Origin: Kineococcus sp. NBC_00420
Lineage (GTDB): Bacteria; Actinomycetota; Actinomycetes; Actinomycetales; Kineococcaceae
Direction of reading: 5' to 3'
Assembly: GCF_036021035.1 (NCBI RefSeq)
Contig: NZ_CP107930.1
Location: 930,001-994,000 of the forward strand
Length of the DNA: 64,000 bases
A program made the position numbers and the translations under genes. Positions 26,396 to 36,557 of this stretch are shown one piece after another; the first letter of the stretch is position 1, and every line of letters begins with the position of its first letter. The notes beneath the pieces were generated by a model. It had not been told where the DNA came from. It was given only the letters and a program-made list of their open reading frames with translations, and did not search any database.

Positions 26396-27463
26396 ATGCG
26401 AAGACTCGTCCGAGCGAGCTCCGCCGGCGCACTCGCGCTGGCCTCCTCCCTCGTCCTCAGCCTCAGCGGGGGCAGCGCCCAGGCGGTCGAGGTGACCGGG
26501 ACCGGGAGCACCTCGGTGTCGCTGCTCTCCACCACCGACGCGACCGTGCAGCAGGTGGCCACGGAGTACTGGACCCCCGAGCGCATGGCCTCCGCCCAGC
26601 CCGCGGACCGGGTCGTCGCCCCGGGTGGTCCAGCCGCCCGCCCGGCCACCCCCGAGGTCGCGCCGGCGCCGTCGACGCGTTCGACCCTCGCCGTGGGCGA
26701 CGCGGGCGTGGTGGGGCGCAGCACCCGCCGCGCCTCCGGGACGGCTCCCGCCTCCACCGTCGCCACGAGCACTCCGTGGGCGGGCCCGGCCGCGGTGGCG
26801 CGCAAGGTCGGCCGGCTGTTCTTCACCCAGGGGCGCGGCAACTTCGAGTGCAGCGCCAGCAGCGTCGCCTCGGTCGCGGGCAACGTCATCGTCACCGCCG
26901 GGCACTGCCTGACCGAGAACGGGGTGGTCTCGACCAACGTCGTCTTCGTGCCGGGCCTGCACGGGACGAGCGCCCCCTACGGGACCTTCCCCGCGACGAA
27001 GCTGTTCACCACCACCCAGTGGCGCCAGGGCGACCAGTCGAAGGCCGAGGCCCTGAACTTCGACGTCGGGTTCGCCGTCGTGCAGTCGGTCGGTGGCCGC
27101 TCGTTGGCCGACACCGTCGGCTCCTTCGCCATCGACTTCACCCCCGCCCTGGACCCGGTGACCGTCTTCGGCTACCCCGGACGCGGCGCCGCGGCCGACG
27201 GGACCACCCTGCAGTTCTGCACCGGCACCCGGTTCACCGACGTCACCTCCACCAACGACCCCACGACCGACCGGGCCACCCTGTGCACCATGGCCGGTGG
27301 TTCCAGCGGCGGGCCGTGGCTGAGCGGTCTCGACCCCGCCAAGGGCACCGGCACGGTCACCTCGGTCGTGAGCTTCAGCTACAACGACGCCACCCAGGTC
27401 CTCTACGGACCGCTGTTCGGGGACGTCGTGGCGGCCGTCTACCACGAGGCCGCGGGGAACTGA
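26396..27463 (+). CDS. Secreted trypsin-like (V8/glutamyl-endopeptidase-like) serine protease
   Basis: A 355-residue exported protease. The signal peptide is MRRLVRASSAGALALASSLV to about AQA (residue 30). A propeptide-like Ala/Pro/Thr-rich stretch runs to about 130, followed by the S1-type domain. The catalytic triad is visible: H170 in TAGHC, D223 in NFDVGF and S304 in AGGSSGGPW. The wording of these motifs is closer to bacterial V8-like enzymes than to animal trypsin. ATG start with GGAAGGA at 26381. Divergent from dxr and terminated by a very strong hairpin. A role in nutrient acquisition or envelope processing is inference. Confidence 0.9.
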   Translation: MRRLVRASSAGALALASSLVLSLSGGSAQAVEVTGTGSTSVSLLSTTDATVQQVATEYWTPERMASAQPADRVVAPGGPAARPATPEVAPAPSTRSTLAVGDAGVVGRSTRRASGTAPASTVATSTPWAGPAAVARKVGRLFFTQGRGNFECSASSVASVAGNVIVTAGHCLTENGVVSTNVVFVPGLHGTSAPYGTFPATKLFTTTQWRQGDQSKAEALNFDVGFAVVQSVGGRSLADTVGSFAIDFTPALDPVTVFGYPGRGAAADGTTLQFCTGTRFTDVTSTNDPTTDRATLCTMAGGSSGGPWLSGLDPAKGTGTVTSVVSFSYNDATQVLYGPLFGDVVAAVYHEAAGN

Positions 27464-27482
27464 CCCGCACCACCCGCAGGAG

Positions 27483-27524
27483 CACGAACGGCCGGTGACC
27501 CCGTGGGGTCACCGGCCGTTCGTG
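27483..27524. terminator. Bidirectional terminator between the protease gene and gabD
   Basis: A perfect 20-bp inverted repeat (27483-27502 with 27505-27524) separated by 2 nt lies between two convergent genes, 19 bp after the protease stop and 12 bp before the gabD stop. It is the longest perfect hairpin I found in the window. Confidence 0.85.
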
Positions 27525-27536
27525 GTCGCCCCGTCC

Positions 27537-29003
27537 TCAGAGGGGGAAGTTCACGTACTTCGTCTCGAGGTACTCCTCGATCCCCTCGGCCCCGCCCTCG
27601 CGGCCGAAACCACTGGCCTTGACCCCGCCGAACGGCGCGGCGGCGTTGGAGATGACCCCGGCGTTGAGGCCGACCATGCCGGTCTCGAGCGCCTCGGCGA
27701 CGCGCATCCCCCGGTCGAGACCCTGGGTGTAGGCGTAACCGATGAGGCCGTACTCGGTATCGTTGGCCAACGCGACGCCCTCGGACTCCTCGTCGAAGAC
27801 GACGATCGGGGCGACCGGCCCGAACGTCTCCTCGGTGAGCAGACGGGAACCGAGCGGCACGTCGGTGAGGACGGTCGGGGCGTAGAAGTACCCGCTCTCC
27901 CCTACCGTCGACCCACCGACGACGACCTTCGCTCCCGCGTCGACGGCTTCGGAGACCCGCTGCGCCACACCGTCACGGGCGCGGGCGTCGATGAGCGGTC
28001 CGACCTGGACGCCGTCCTGCGTCCCCCGGCCGACGCTCAACGACCCCATGCGTTCCGCGAGGCGGCGGGAGAACTCCTCCGCGACGCCGCGCTGGACGTA
28101 GAACCGGTTGGCCGCGGTGCAGGCCTCCCCGGTGTTGCGCATCTTCGCGAGCATCGCGCCGTCGACCGCCTCGTCCAGGTCGGCGTCGTCGAACACCAGG
28201 AACGGGGCGTTGCCGCCGAGTTCCATCGACACCCGCAGCAGCTGCTGCGCGGACTGCTCGACGAGCTTGCGACCGACCGCGGTGGAACCGGTGAACGTCA
28301 GCTTCCGCAGCCGGGGGTCCCGCACGAGGGGTTCGACGACCTCCGCCGTCGACGTCGTCGTGACGACGTTGACGACCCCGTCGGGGACGCCGGCTTCGGC
28401 CAGCACCTGGGCCAGCAGCAGCGTCGTGAGCGGGGTCTGCGTCGCGGGCTTCACGACGATGGTGCACCCGGCGGCGAGCGCCGGGGCGATCTTGCGGGTG
28501 CCCATGGCGAGCGGGAAGTTCCACGGCAGGATCGCGAGGACCGGCCCGACGGGTTGCTTGAGGGTGAGCAGCCGGGAACCCCCGACGGGGTTCTGGGCGT
28601 AGCGGCCGGAGATCCGCGGCGCCTCCTCGGAGAACCAGCGGAAGAACTCCGCGCCGTAGGTCACCTCACCGCGGGCCTCGGCCAGGGGTTTGCCCATCTC
28701 GAGGGTCATGAGCAGGGCGAAGTCGTCGGCGCGGGCGGTGATGAGGTCGAAGGCGCGGCGCAGCACCTCGGCCCGTTCGCGGGTCGGGGTGGCGGCCCAG
28801 CCGGGGAAGGCCGCGACGGCGGCGTCGAGGGCCGCGGTGCCGTCGGCCACGCTCGCGTCGGAGACCGCGAGCAGGACCTGCCCGGTCGAGGGGTCCTCGA
28901 CGTCGACGGTGCGCCCACCCTCGGCGGCGCGCCAGGCGCCGCCGACGAAGAGTCCGGTGGGGACCCCGCTCAGGAGTTCCTTCTCGCGCTGTTCGGTGCT
29001 CAT
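27537..29003 (-). CDS. gabD: NAD(P)-dependent succinate-semialdehyde dehydrogenase
   Basis: An aldehyde dehydrogenase of 488 residues that best fits the GabD group, oxidising succinate semialdehyde to succinate. Core motifs: [31 protein letters not shown], catalytic Glu in [10 protein letters not shown] and catalytic Cys in [16 protein letters not shown], which is the GabD-type context. Ends [15 protein letters not shown] 29003 is preceded by AGGCAGGA. It follows gabT by 26 bp, so the two form a GABA-shunt operon downstream of a divergent PucR gene. Confidence 0.92.
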   Translation of the reverse strand: MSTEQREKELLSGVPTGLFVGGAWRAAEGGRTVDVEDPSTGQVLLAVSDASVADGTAALDAAVAAFPGWAATPTRERAEVLRRAFDLITARADDFALLMTLEMGKPLAEARGEVTYGAEFFRWFSEEAPRISGRYAQNPVGGSRLLTLKQPVGPVLAILPWNFPLAMGTRKIAPALAAGCTIVVKPATQTPLTTLLLAQVLAEAGVPDGVVNVVTTTSTAEVVEPLVRDPRLRKLTFTGSTAVGRKLVEQSAQQLLRVSMELGGNAPFLVFDDADLDEAVDGAMLAKMRNTGEACTAANRFYVQRGVAEEFSRRLAERMGSLSVGRGTQDGVQVGPLIDARARDGVAQRVSEAVDAGAKVVVGGSTVGESGYFYAPTVLTDVPLGSRLLTEETFGPVAPIVVFDEESEGVALANDTEYGLIGYAYTQGLDRGMRVAEALETGMVGLNAGVISNAAAPFGGVKASGFGREGGAEGIEEYLETKYVNFPL

Positions 29004-29029
29004 GGCTCGATCCTGCCTTTCGGAGGGGT

Positions 29030-30385
29030 TCAGCGTGCGTTCTCGAAGACGGTCCCGAGCACGTCCAGGGCCTGTTCCAGCAGGGCGTCGGGGATGCTCA
29101 GCGGCGGCAGGAAGCGCAGGACGTTGCCGTCGGTGCCGCAGGTGAGGACGATGACGCCGTGCTGGGCGGCGTCGGTGGCGACCCGCTTGGCCAGCGCCGC
29201 GTCCGGGGTGGTGGTCCCGGGTTCGACGAGCTCGACGGCGACCATCGCGCCGCGGCCGCGGACGTCGCCGATGCGCGGGTCCCGGGCGGCCAGGGCGCGC
29301 AGCCGGGAGAAGAGGATGCCCTCGACCCGGCGCGCCCGGGCCGGCAGGTCCTCCCGCTCCAGGGTGTCCAGGGTGGCGATCGCGGCGGCGCAGGCGGCGG
29401 GGTTCCCGCCGTAGGTGCCGCCGAGACCGCCGAGGACCGGCGCGTCCATGATCTCGGCGCGGCCGGTGACGGCCGCGAGCGGCAGACCGCCGGCGACGCC
29501 CTTGGCGATGGTCACGAGGTCGGGTTCGATCCCCTCGAGGTGGCTGGCGAAGGCCGCGCCGGTGCGGGCGATCCCGGTCTGGACCTCGTCGGCGACGAAG
29601 ACGACGCCGTTCTCCTTCGCCCAGGTGGCGATGGCGGGCAGGAAGCCGGGGGCCGGGACGATGAAGCCCCCCTCGCCCTGGATCGGCTCGAGCACGACGG
29701 CGGCGAGGTTCGCGGCGCCGACCTGCTTCTCGATGGTGTGGATGGCACGGGCGGCGGCGGTCGGGCCGTCGAGGCCGTCGCGGAAGGGGTAGCTCAGCGG
29801 GGCCCGGTAGACCTCGGGGGCGAAGGGGCCGAAGCCGTTCTTGTAGGGCATGTTCTTGGCGGTCATCGCCATCGTGAGGTTGGTGCGGCCGTGGTAGGCG
29901 TGGTCGAAGACGACCACGGCCTGGCGGCCGGTGTGGGCCCGGGCCACCTTCACGGCGTTCTCGACGGCCTCGGCCCCGGTGGAGAACAGGGCGGTCTTCT
30001 TCGCGAAGTCGCCGGGGGTCAGGGCGTTGAGCCGCTCGGCGACCTCGACGTAGGAGTCGTAGGGCGTGATCATGAAGCAGGTGTGGGTGAACCGCGCCAC
30101 CTGCTCGGCCACGGCTGCGGCGACGGCGGGGTCGGCGTTGCCGACGGTGGTGACGGCGATGCCGGAGCCGAGGTCGGCGTAGGAGTTCCCGTCGACGTCG
30201 ACGACGACCCCACCGCCGGCGGTGGCGGCGTAGAACGGCATCGACGACCCGACGGCGGCGCTCACGGCGGCGCTGCGGCGGGCGGCGAGCTCGCGCGAGA
30301 GCGGGCCCGGCACCTCGGTCCGCAACCGGATCTCCTGCGGAAGGGTGGGGCCGCCGGTGCTCACGTCGTGGCTGAGGGTCGTCAT
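29030..30385 (-). CDS. gabT: 4-aminobutyrate aminotransferase
   Basis: A class III PLP aminotransferase of 451 residues that fits GabT: GABA plus 2-oxoglutarate to succinate semialdehyde plus glutamate. The PLP lysine is in [11 protein letters not shown]. Other family blocks are [66 protein letters not shown] and [14 protein letters not shown]. The direct neighbour gabD supports GABA (or similar omega-amine) catabolism. Divergent from a PucR regulator across 85 bp. Confidence 0.93.
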   Translation of the reverse strand: MTTLSHDVSTGGPTLPQEIRLRTEVPGPLSRELAARRSAAVSAAVGSSMPFYAATAGGGVVVDVDGNSYADLGSGIAVTTVGNADPAVAAAVAEQVARFTHTCFMITPYDSYVEVAERLNALTPGDFAKKTALFSTGAEAVENAVKVARAHTGRQAVVVFDHAYHGRTNLTMAMTAKNMPYKNGFGPFAPEVYRAPLSYPFRDGLDGPTAAARAIHTIEKQVGAANLAAVVLEPIQGEGGFIVPAPGFLPAIATWAKENGVVFVADEVQTGIARTGAAFASHLEGIEPDLVTIAKGVAGGLPLAAVTGRAEIMDAPVLGGLGGTYGGNPAACAAAIATLDTLEREDLPARARRVEGILFSRLRALAARDPRIGDVRGRGAMVAVELVEPGTTTPDAALAKRVATDAAQHGVIVLTCGTDGNVLRFLPPLSIPDALLEQALDVLGTVFENAR

Positions 30386-30431
30386 GGCCCGAACCTAGGC
30401 GCGTCGCCCCCTCGACGTCAGTGTCAGGAGT

Positions 30432-30458
30432 GCACTGTCGGTACCGGTCACGCAGTGC
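30432..30458. promoter_or_regulatory. Inverted repeat between gabT and pucR, candidate operator
   Basis: GCACTG (30432-30437) and CAGTGC (30453-30458) form a perfect 6-bp inverted repeat spaced by 15 bp around CGGTACCGGT. It lies in the 85-bp divergent intergenic region, the place where a PucR-type regulator would act on both genes. Confidence 0.4.
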
Positions 30459-30470
30459 GAGACTGCCACC

Positions 30471-31880
30471 GTGGTGACCCTGGCCGACCTGGTGGCGACC
30501 CCCTCGCTGGCGCTGCGCCTGGTCGGCGGCGATCCCGGCGCCCCCGTGCGCTGGGTGGCGACCAGCGAGCTGGACGACCCCACGGCGTTCCTGGAGGGCG
30601 GGGAGCTGCTGCTCACCACGGGGCTGCGGACCCCGCGCGCCGGCTGGGCGGACTGGGTGGACCGCCTCGTCGACGCCGGGGTGGCGGGGGCCGGCTTCGG
30701 GGTGGGCCTGAGCCACCGCTCGGTGCCGCGCGCGCTCGTCACCGCCACCGCCGCACGCGGTCTGCCGCTCCTCGAGGTCCCACAACCGACCCCGTTCATC
30801 GCGATCTCCCGTCGTCTGGCGGACCTGTTGCGGCGCAGCGAGAACGACGCCGAGGCCGCCGCCGCCCGCACCCAGCGCGAGCTGGCCGTCGACGCCGCCG
30901 GACCGGAGGGCGTCGACGCCGTGCTGCGGCGGGTGGCTCGCAGCGTGCGCGGGCAGGCCTGGTCGCTGGCCCCCGGCGGAGGGGTCCGCGCCGCCACGAC
31001 GAGGACCCCACCCCCCGCCGAGGCCGTCGCCGGACTGCACCGGATCCAGGGGCAGGGGGCGCGGGCGAGCTGGACCGACGTGTCCCCGACCCGGTCGCTG
31101 CTGCTGCGGGCCACCGGGTCCGACGGGACGGGCTGGCTGCTCGTCTCCCTCGCCCCCGACACCCCACGGGCCGCGCACGCGACGATCGGCACGGCGGCGG
31201 CCCTGCTCGGGTTGCTCACGGCCCGCTCGTTCGTCCCCCCGGGGATGGCGAGCGCCGTCGTCGACCTGGTGCTGGGCGACCGGCCCGCGATCGCCGCCCG
31301 GCTGGCGGAGGGGGTCGGCCACCCGCTGCCCGACCCGCTCGTCGTGCTCCGCTGGAGCGGGACGCCGCCGCCGGCGGTCTGGCGGGGCGAGGACCACGCC
31401 GTCCTGCCCCCGGACGCCGTCGGGACCCCGCCGCCCGGGGCGCGCTGGGGCGTGGGTCGCCCCGTACCCCTCGACCGGGCTGCGGAGGGGGTCCGCTCGG
31501 CCGACGCCGCCCACGCGCGCACCGGAGCGCACCGGCCCCTGGCCGGGACGGGGTCGCTGGACGACGTCCTCGACGCCGACGTGGTCGGGCCCTGGGCCCG
31601 GCAGCGGCTGGCGCCCGTGCTGGACTGCGCCGACGCGGACGTCCTCCTCGCGAGCGCCCGTGCGTTCCTGGAGCACCACGGGGCGCGCCAGCCCACGGCC
31701 GACACCCTCGGGGTGCACCGCAACACCGTCCGGCAGCGGATCGCGCGCCTCGAAGGGCTGCTGGGCTCCTCGATGGACTCCGCGGCGGACCGGGCCGAGC
31801 TGTGGCTCGCGCTGGGTGCCCTCGGTGCCTCCCCGGGGAGGGCCGGGCCCCCGGCTGCGAAACTCGGGGCATGGCCCTGA
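30471..31880 (+). CDS. PucR family transcriptional regulator
   Basis: A 469-residue PucR/CdaR-type regulator. The N-terminal PucR sensor domain has [40 protein letters not shown] and GLPLLEVP. The C-terminal HTH_30 DNA-binding domain contains [20 protein letters not shown] followed by [14 protein letters not shown]. Members often control purine or GABA catabolism; a GabR-like role is likely here because it is divergent from gabT-gabD. Two consecutive GTG codons begin the gene. Its last 10 bp overlap the PPOX-family gene. Confidence 0.9.
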   Translation: MVTLADLVATPSLALRLVGGDPGAPVRWVATSELDDPTAFLEGGELLLTTGLRTPRAGWADWVDRLVDAGVAGAGFGVGLSHRSVPRALVTATAARGLPLLEVPQPTPFIAISRRLADLLRRSENDAEAAAARTQRELAVDAAGPEGVDAVLRRVARSVRGQAWSLAPGGGVRAATTRTPPPAEAVAGLHRIQGQGARASWTDVSPTRSLLLRATGSDGTGWLLVSLAPDTPRAAHATIGTAAALLGLLTARSFVPPGMASAVVDLVLGDRPAIAARLAEGVGHPLPDPLVVLRWSGTPPPAVWRGEDHAVLPPDAVGTPPPGARWGVGRPVPLDRAAEGVRSADAAHARTGAHRPLAGTGSLDDVLDADVVGPWARQRLAPVLDCADADVLLASARAFLEHHGARQPTADTLGVHRNTVRQRIARLEGLLGSSMDSAADRAELWLALGALGASPGRAGPPAAKLGAWP

Positions 31881-32266
31881 ACCCTGACGACCTGCCCGCG
31901 AGCGCGCTGGAGTTCCTGACGGAGCGCCACCTGGCGACGGTGACCACGTTGCGCGCCGACGGGTCCCCGCACGTCGTGCCCGTCGGGTTCACCTTCGACG
32001 CGGGGACGGTGCGGATCATCACGTCGGGGACGTCGCGCAAGGCCGTGCACGCGCGGCGGGGTTCCCGGGTCGTCGTCGCGCAGGTCGACGGGCGGCGCTG
32101 GCTGGCGTTGGAGGGTGTCGGGTACGTGCTGGAGGACGCGGAGTCGGTCGCCGACGCCGAGGGGCGCTACGCCGCCCGCTACCGCACGCCGCGCCCCAAC
32201 CCGGCGCGGGTCGTCGTCGCGTTCACGGTGGACCGGGTGCTGGGGTCCGTCCCGCCCTGGGAGTGA
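31871..32266 (+). CDS. PPOX-class (pyridoxamine 5'-phosphate oxidase-fold) flavin/F420 protein
   Basis: A 131-residue split-beta-barrel protein. The pattern [49 protein letters not shown] and [14 protein letters not shown] is typical of the actinobacterial PPOX-class F420-dependent group. Cofactor (F420, FMN or heme) cannot be fixed from sequence. ATG at 31871 lies inside the end of pucR (10-bp overlap), implying coupled translation. It ends 3 bp from the stop of the convergent DivIVA-like gene. Confidence 0.88.
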   Translation: MALNPDDLPASALEFLTERHLATVTTLRADGSPHVVPVGFTFDAGTVRIITSGTSRKAVHARRGSRVVVAQVDGRRWLALEGVGYVLEDAESVADAEGRYAARYRTPRPNPARVVVAFTVDRVLGSVPPWE

Positions 32267-32269
32267 CCC

Positions 32270-32854
32270 TCAGCGTTCGAAGGTCACCATGAGCTCGACG
32301 ACGCGGTCGAGGAACGCGTCGACGGGGGCCTCGCGGTAGCCGCGGCGGCCCCGGCGGGGACGGAACAGCGCCGTGCGCACGTCGTCGGCGCTGAGCTTCG
32401 TCGTGCCCCGGAAGTGGTCGGCGAGCAGTTCGCACAGCGCGTCGACGTCGCCCGGCCGGTAGCCGCGGCGCAGGCCGCGGGCGCGGGGGAAGCGCTCCCC
32501 GCGCGGTTCCTTCAGACGTCCCGAGACCGCCGCGCCGAGCGCGGCCTGCCGCTCGGTGAACGGCCGCTGGTCGCTCTGGGCCAGCGAGCGCTGACGTTCG
32601 CGACGGGCCAGACCGTCCTCGATCTCGGCGAGCAGGGCGTCGGTGTCGGCGACGTCGTAGCCACCGAACTGCGAGCCGAAGCCGACGGCTCGGACCTGTC
32701 CCGAGGCGACGCGCCCGGCCGGGACGGCCTGGGCGATGTGGTCGAAGAACACGTCGACGTCCTCGACGCGGTAGCCGCGTCGCAGACCCTTGAGGCGCGA
32801 GGGCCGCTCCTGCAGCAGCTGCGACAGGGGCAGGCCCTCGACGCTCTGGGTCAT
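32270..32854 (-). CDS. DivIVA-like repeat protein
   Basis: A 194-residue protein made of four short segments of the DivIVA/DivI1A-like type. Two are [17 protein letters not shown] and [17 protein letters not shown]; two are shorter partner repeats, [17 protein letters not shown] and [17 protein letters not shown]. Such repeats resemble the N-terminal membrane-binding segment of DivIVA/Wag31, but no long coiled coil follows. Function unknown; a link to cell-pole or division proteins is inference. Its ATG overlaps the rlmN TGA by 4 bp (ATGA), so the two are co-translated. Confidence 0.82.
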   Translation of the reverse strand: MTQSVEGLPLSQLLQERPSRLKGLRRGYRVEDVDVFFDHIAQAVPAGRVASGQVRAVGFGSQFGGYDVADTDALLAEIEDGLARRERQRSLAQSDQRPFTERQAALGAAVSGRLKEPRGERFPRARGLRRGYRPGDVDALCELLADHFRGTTKLSADDVRTALFRPRRGRRGYREAPVDAFLDRVVELMVTFER

Positions 32855-34026
32855 GCCTTCGGCTGTTCCGGGCCGATCGCGGCGAGCTGCCCGCAGGCCC
32901 CGTCGATCTCGCTGCCGCGGGTGTCGCGCACGGTCGTCGGGATGCCGCGGTTCTCCAGGGCGGCGACGAACGCCTTCTCCACGGCCGGGTCGCTGGCGGT
33001 CCACTTCGATCCCGGGGTCGGGTTCAGCGGGATCGGGTTGACGTGCACCCAGCCGCGGCCCCGGGCGTTGAGCAGCTTGCCGAGGCGGTCCGCACGCCAC
33101 GCCTGGTCGTTGATGTCGCGGATCAGCGCGTACTCGATGCTGACCCGGCGGCCCGTCGCCTCGAAGTAGCGGCGCGCGGCGTCGAGGGCCTCCGCGACGT
33201 TCCAGCGCTGGTTGATCGGGACGAGGTCGTTGCGCAGTTCGTCGTCGGGGGCGTGCAGGCTCAGCGCCAGCGTCGCCGCGATCCCCTCCTGGGCGAACTT
33301 GTCGATCGCCGGGACGAGGCCGACCGTCGACATCGTGATGCCGCGGGCGGAGATGCCGAGGCCGTCCGGGGCGGGCTGGACCAGGCGGCGCACGGCGGCG
33401 ACGGCCGACTTGTAGTTGGCCAGCGCCTCGCCCATGCCCATGAAGACGACGTTGTTGACGCGGCCGGGACCGCCGGGGACCTCGTCGCGCGCCAGGGCAC
33501 GGGAGGCCGCGGTGACCTGCTCCACGATCTCGGCCGTCGAGAGGTTGCGGGTCAGACCCGCCTGACCGGTGGCGCAGAACGGGCAGTTCATCCCGCAGCC
33601 GGCCTGGCTGGAGATGCAGATGGTGTCGCGGTTCTTGTAGCGCATGAGGACGGACTCGACGAGGGCACCGTCGTGCATCCGGTAGAGCGACTTGATCGTC
33701 TTGCCGGCGTCGGCGGTGAGCGTGCGGATCGGCGTCAGCACCGTCGGCAGCAGCGCCGCCGCGATCCGGTCGCGGCTCGCGGCCGGGAGGTCCGTCATCT
33801 TCGCCGGGTCGTCCTCGAGGCGCTCGAACCACTGCGTGGCGAGCTGCTTGCCGCGGAACGCCTTCTCCCCCAGCTCCACCATCGCCGGGCCGCGTTCCTC
33901 GGGTTCGAGGTCGACGAAGTGGCGCGGCGGCTTGCCGCGGCGGGGGGCGGCCATCACCAGCTTGCCGGGGCCGGCAGGCGCCAGGGGCAGCGGTTCACGG
34001 GTGGGGGCATCCGGAGGAGTCGTCAT
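32851..34026 (-). CDS. rlmN: 23S rRNA (adenine-2503-C2)/tRNA methyltransferase RlmN
   Basis: A radical-SAM methyltransferase of 391 residues that methylates A2503 of 23S rRNA (and A37 of some tRNAs). The Fe-S motif is CGMNCPFC (C144, C148, C151). Other family blocks are [60 protein letters not shown] and [17 protein letters not shown], which contains the methyl-carrying Cys. ATG 34026 has GGAG five bases upstream. It follows cdsA by 41 bp. Confidence 0.97.
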   Translation of the reverse strand: MTTPPDAPTREPLPLAPAGPGKLVMAAPRRGKPPRHFVDLEPEERGPAMVELGEKAFRGKQLATQWFERLEDDPAKMTDLPAASRDRIAAALLPTVLTPIRTLTADAGKTIKSLYRMHDGALVESVLMRYKNRDTICISSQAGCGMNCPFCATGQAGLTRNLSTAEIVEQVTAASRALARDEVPGGPGRVNNVVFMGMGEALANYKSAVAAVRRLVQPAPDGLGISARGITMSTVGLVPAIDKFAQEGIAATLALSLHAPDDELRNDLVPINQRWNVAEALDAARRYFEATGRRVSIEYALIRDINDQAWRADRLGKLLNARGRGWVHVNPIPLNPTPGSKWTASDPAVEKAFVAALENRGIPTTVRDTRGSEIDGACGQLAAIGPEQPKA

Positions 34027-34067
34027 CGTGACTCCATGGTAAGGGCCCGCAGGTGTCGTCGACGCGC

Positions 34068-34958
34068 TCAGGCCGGGACGAGCCAGAGCAGCAGCAGGTA
34101 GACCACCGGCGCCGCCGGCAGCAGCGAGTCGAGGCGGTCCATGACCCCGCCGTGACCGGGCAGCAGCGTGCCCATGTCCTTGATGCCGAGGTCGCGCTTG
34201 AGCATCGACTCGGACAGGTCGCCGAGGATCGCGACGGCGACGGTGACGACCCCGAGCAGGACCCCGCCCCACCACGGCCCGCCCAGCGCCAACGGCAGGG
34301 CGATCGCCCCGGCGAGGGCACCGACGACGACGGAGCCGGCCGTCCCCTCCCACGACTTCTTCGGGCTCACCGACGGCGCCATGGGGTGCTTGCCCCACAG
34401 GACCCCCGCCGCGTAGCCACCCACGTCGCTGGCCACCACGAGGATGACGAAGACGAGAACCCGCCAGGGCCCCTGGTCGGCGGCCAGCATGAGCATCGCG
34501 AAACCGGCCAGCAGCGGGCCGTAGCTGACGATGAAGATGCCGCCGGCGACGTCGCGCACGGCGGGGACGGTGGTCACCGCCCCGTGGTCGCCGCCGTCAC
34601 CGAGCAGGCGGTAGACGATGACGGCGAAGACCGTGAGCGCGTAGGCCACGAACAACGTCTCGCCCCCGCCGAGGTAGGCCCCCGGCACCATGGCCAGGGT
34701 GCCCGCCACGGGGGGCAGGACCGGGACCCGCAGGTGGCGCGCGCGGAACGCCCGCACCACCTCGACGCAGCCGTAGAGCACCGCGACGCTGGTGAAGACG
34801 ACGAACGCCTCACGCCGGATGAACAGGCTGGCCACGACCACGGCACCGAGGCCGACGCCGATGCCGATGGCGGCGGGCAGGTTGCGGCCCGCCCGCCGGG
34901 GAGCCCTGGGAGGGTGGGGGGTCCCCGTCGTCGGGGTCCCCGTCGTCTCGCCCGTCAC
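34068..34958 (-). CDS. cdsA: Phosphatidate cytidylyltransferase
   Basis: CdsA makes CDP-diacylglycerol from phosphatidic acid and CTP. The 296-residue protein has about eight membrane segments after a short Pro/Thr-rich cytoplasmic start. The family signature is [18 protein letters not shown], followed by [19 protein letters not shown] and [16 protein letters not shown] start at 34958. Standard position in the rpsB-tsf-pyrH-frr-cdsA-rlmN order, 23 bp after frr. Confidence 0.96.
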   Translation of the reverse strand: MTGETTGTPTTGTPHPPRAPRRAGRNLPAAIGIGVGLGAVVVASLFIRREAFVVFTSVAVLYGCVEVVRAFRARHLRVPVLPPVAGTLAMVPGAYLGGGETLFVAYALTVFAVIVYRLLGDGGDHGAVTTVPAVRDVAGGIFIVSYGPLLAGFAMLMLAADQGPWRVLVFVILVVASDVGGYAAGVLWGKHPMAPSVSPKKSWEGTAGSVVVGALAGAIALPLALGGPWWGGVLLGVVTVAVAILGDLSESMLKRDLGIKDMGTLLPGHGGVMDRLDSLLPAAPVVYLLLLWLVPA

Positions 34959-34981
34959 GTCGCGCCTCGCGTCCCCGTCGC

Positions 34982-35539
34982 TCAGACGGCGAGCAGTTCG
35001 GCTTCCTTGTTCTTCAGCAGGTCGTCGACGGCGTCGACGTGGCGCTTGGTGACCGACTCGAGTTCCTTCTCCGCCCGCGCGACCTCGTCCTCGCCGGCCT
35101 CACCGTCCTTGACGATGCGGTCCAGCTCCTCCTTGGCCCGACGGCGCACGTTGCGCAGCGAGACGCGGGCGTCCTCGGCCTTGGTGCGCGCGATCTTGAT
35201 GTAGTCCTTGCGGCGTTCCTCGGTCAGCTGCGGCAGCACGATCCGGATGACGTTGCCGTCGTTGCCCGGGTTCACCCCGAGGTCGGAGTTGCGCAGGGCC
35301 TTCTCGATCTCGGTCATCGCCGCCCGGTCGAAGGGGGTGATGAGCACCGAGCGCGCCTCGGGGATCTGGAAGCTGGCCAGCTGCTGCAGCGGGGTCGGCG
35401 CACCGTAGTAGTCGACCATGATCTTGTGGAACATCGCCGCGTTGGCCCGGCCCGTCCGGATGGCACCGAAGTCGCCCTTGGCGACTTCGATCGCCTTTTC
35501 CATCTTCTCCTCGGCCTCGAGGAGCGTGTCGTCGATCAC
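34982..35539 (-). CDS. frr: Ribosome recycling factor
   Basis: RRF splits post-termination ribosomes together with EF-G. The 185-residue product has the standard length and motifs: [60 protein letters not shown] and [15 protein letters not shown] start with AAAGGGA upstream. It follows pyrH by 70 bp. Confidence 0.97.
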   Translation of the reverse strand: MIDDTLLEAEEKMEKAIEVAKGDFGAIRTGRANAAMFHKIMVDYYGAPTPLQQLASFQIPEARSVLITPFDRAAMTEIEKALRNSDLGVNPGNDGNVIRIVLPQLTEERRKDYIKIARTKAEDARVSLRNVRRRAKEELDRIVKDGEAGEDEVARAEKELESVTKRHVDAVDDLLKNKEAELLAV

Positions 35540-35609
35540 GGGTGGTCCCTTTCGTCCTGCGTCCGGCGCGTGCTGTCCGCCTGTGGTGCCGTCGATCCGC
35601 CCGGCGGGC

Positions 35610-36371
35610 TCAGTCGGCGATCACCTGCGTGCCGATCCTCTCACCCCGCAGGGCGCGCGCCACGCCCTGGCCCTCCATCCCGAAGACCATCATCGGGAGG
35701 CGGTTGTCCATGCAGAGGCTGAAGGCCGTCTGGTCGATGACGCGCAGGTTCTTGCGCATCGCCTCGGCGTAGCTGATCGTGTCGATCTTGGTGGCGTTCG
35801 GGTCGGTGCGCGGGTCGCCCGTGTAGACACCGTCGACACCGTTCTTCGCCATGAGGACCACGTCGGCGCGGACCTCCAGCGCCCGCTGGGCGGCGACGGT
35901 GTCGGTGGAGAAGTAGGGCATGCCGGCACCCGCGCCGAAGATCACGACGCGGCCCTTCTCCATGTGCCGGATCGCGCGGCGCGGGATGTACGGCTCGGCG
36001 ACCTGACCCATCGTGATGGCCGTCTGGACGCGCGTGGAGACGTCCTGCTGCTCGAGGAAGTCCTGCAGGGCCAGGGCGTTCATCACGGTGCCGAGCATGC
36101 CCATGTAGTCGGCACGGCTGCGTTCCATCCCGCGCTGGGACAGCTCCGCGCCGCGGAAGAAGTTGCCGCCACCGACGACGATGGCGACCTGCACCCCCTG
36201 CTTGACGGGCCCGGCGATCTCGCGGGCCACCTCGGAGATGACGTCGGGGTCGACACCGACCTGACCGTTGCCGAAGAACTCGCCCGAGAGCTTGAGGAGC
36301 ACCCGTCGGTAGGCCGGGCGCGGTTGCACGGTGCCGGCTTCGAGGTCGACGGTCAGGCTCGGCTCGCTCAC
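35610..36371 (-). CDS. pyrH: UMP kinase
   Basis: PyrH phosphorylates UMP to UDP. The 253-residue product belongs to the amino-acid-kinase fold: [49 protein letters not shown] and [18 protein letters not shown]. The N terminus carries about 20 extra residues before the conserved strand, as in other actinobacteria. GTG 36371 with GAGGAG upstream. The 186-bp leader before it holds several hairpins. Confidence 0.97.
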   Translation of the reverse strand: MSEPSLTVDLEAGTVQPRPAYRRVLLKLSGEFFGNGQVGVDPDVISEVAREIAGPVKQGVQVAIVVGGGNFFRGAELSQRGMERSRADYMGMLGTVMNALALQDFLEQQDVSTRVQTAITMGQVAEPYIPRRAIRHMEKGRVVIFGAGAGMPYFSTDTVAAQRALEVRADVVLMAKNGVDGVYTGDPRTDPNATKIDTISYAEAMRKNLRVIDQTAFSLCMDNRLPMMVFGMEGQGVARALRGERIGTQVIAD

Positions 36372-36494
36372 GCGGTGGCTCCTCGGGGGGTGCAGGGGTC
36401 GGTCGGCGGTGTCGGGGCAGTCTGCCCCAGACGCGGTGCGCGGGTCACGCTCAGTGACCCGCCACTGGTCCGGACGGGACGCCCGGACGCGCGA

Positions 36495-36537
36495 ACGGGG
36501 CGGGGAGACCCGACTCTCGTCGGGCTCCCCGCCCCGT
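36495..36537 (-). terminator. Terminator after tsf
   Basis: A 19-bp GC-rich stem with a single bulged A (36495-36514 with 36519-36537) and a TCTC loop lies 20 bp after the tsf stop. Two smaller hairpins follow towards pyrH at 36441-36461 (8-bp stem) and 36414-36428 (6-7 bp). Confidence 0.8.
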
Positions 36538-36557
36538 CCACGTCACTGCGGTGGTGC

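Noticed and set aside
27537-31718. 1393-residue minus-strand ORF covering gabD, gabT and pucR
   Set aside because: Only its C-terminal 488 residues (GabD) are real; the rest runs through gabT and pucR in wrong frames and has no family similarity.
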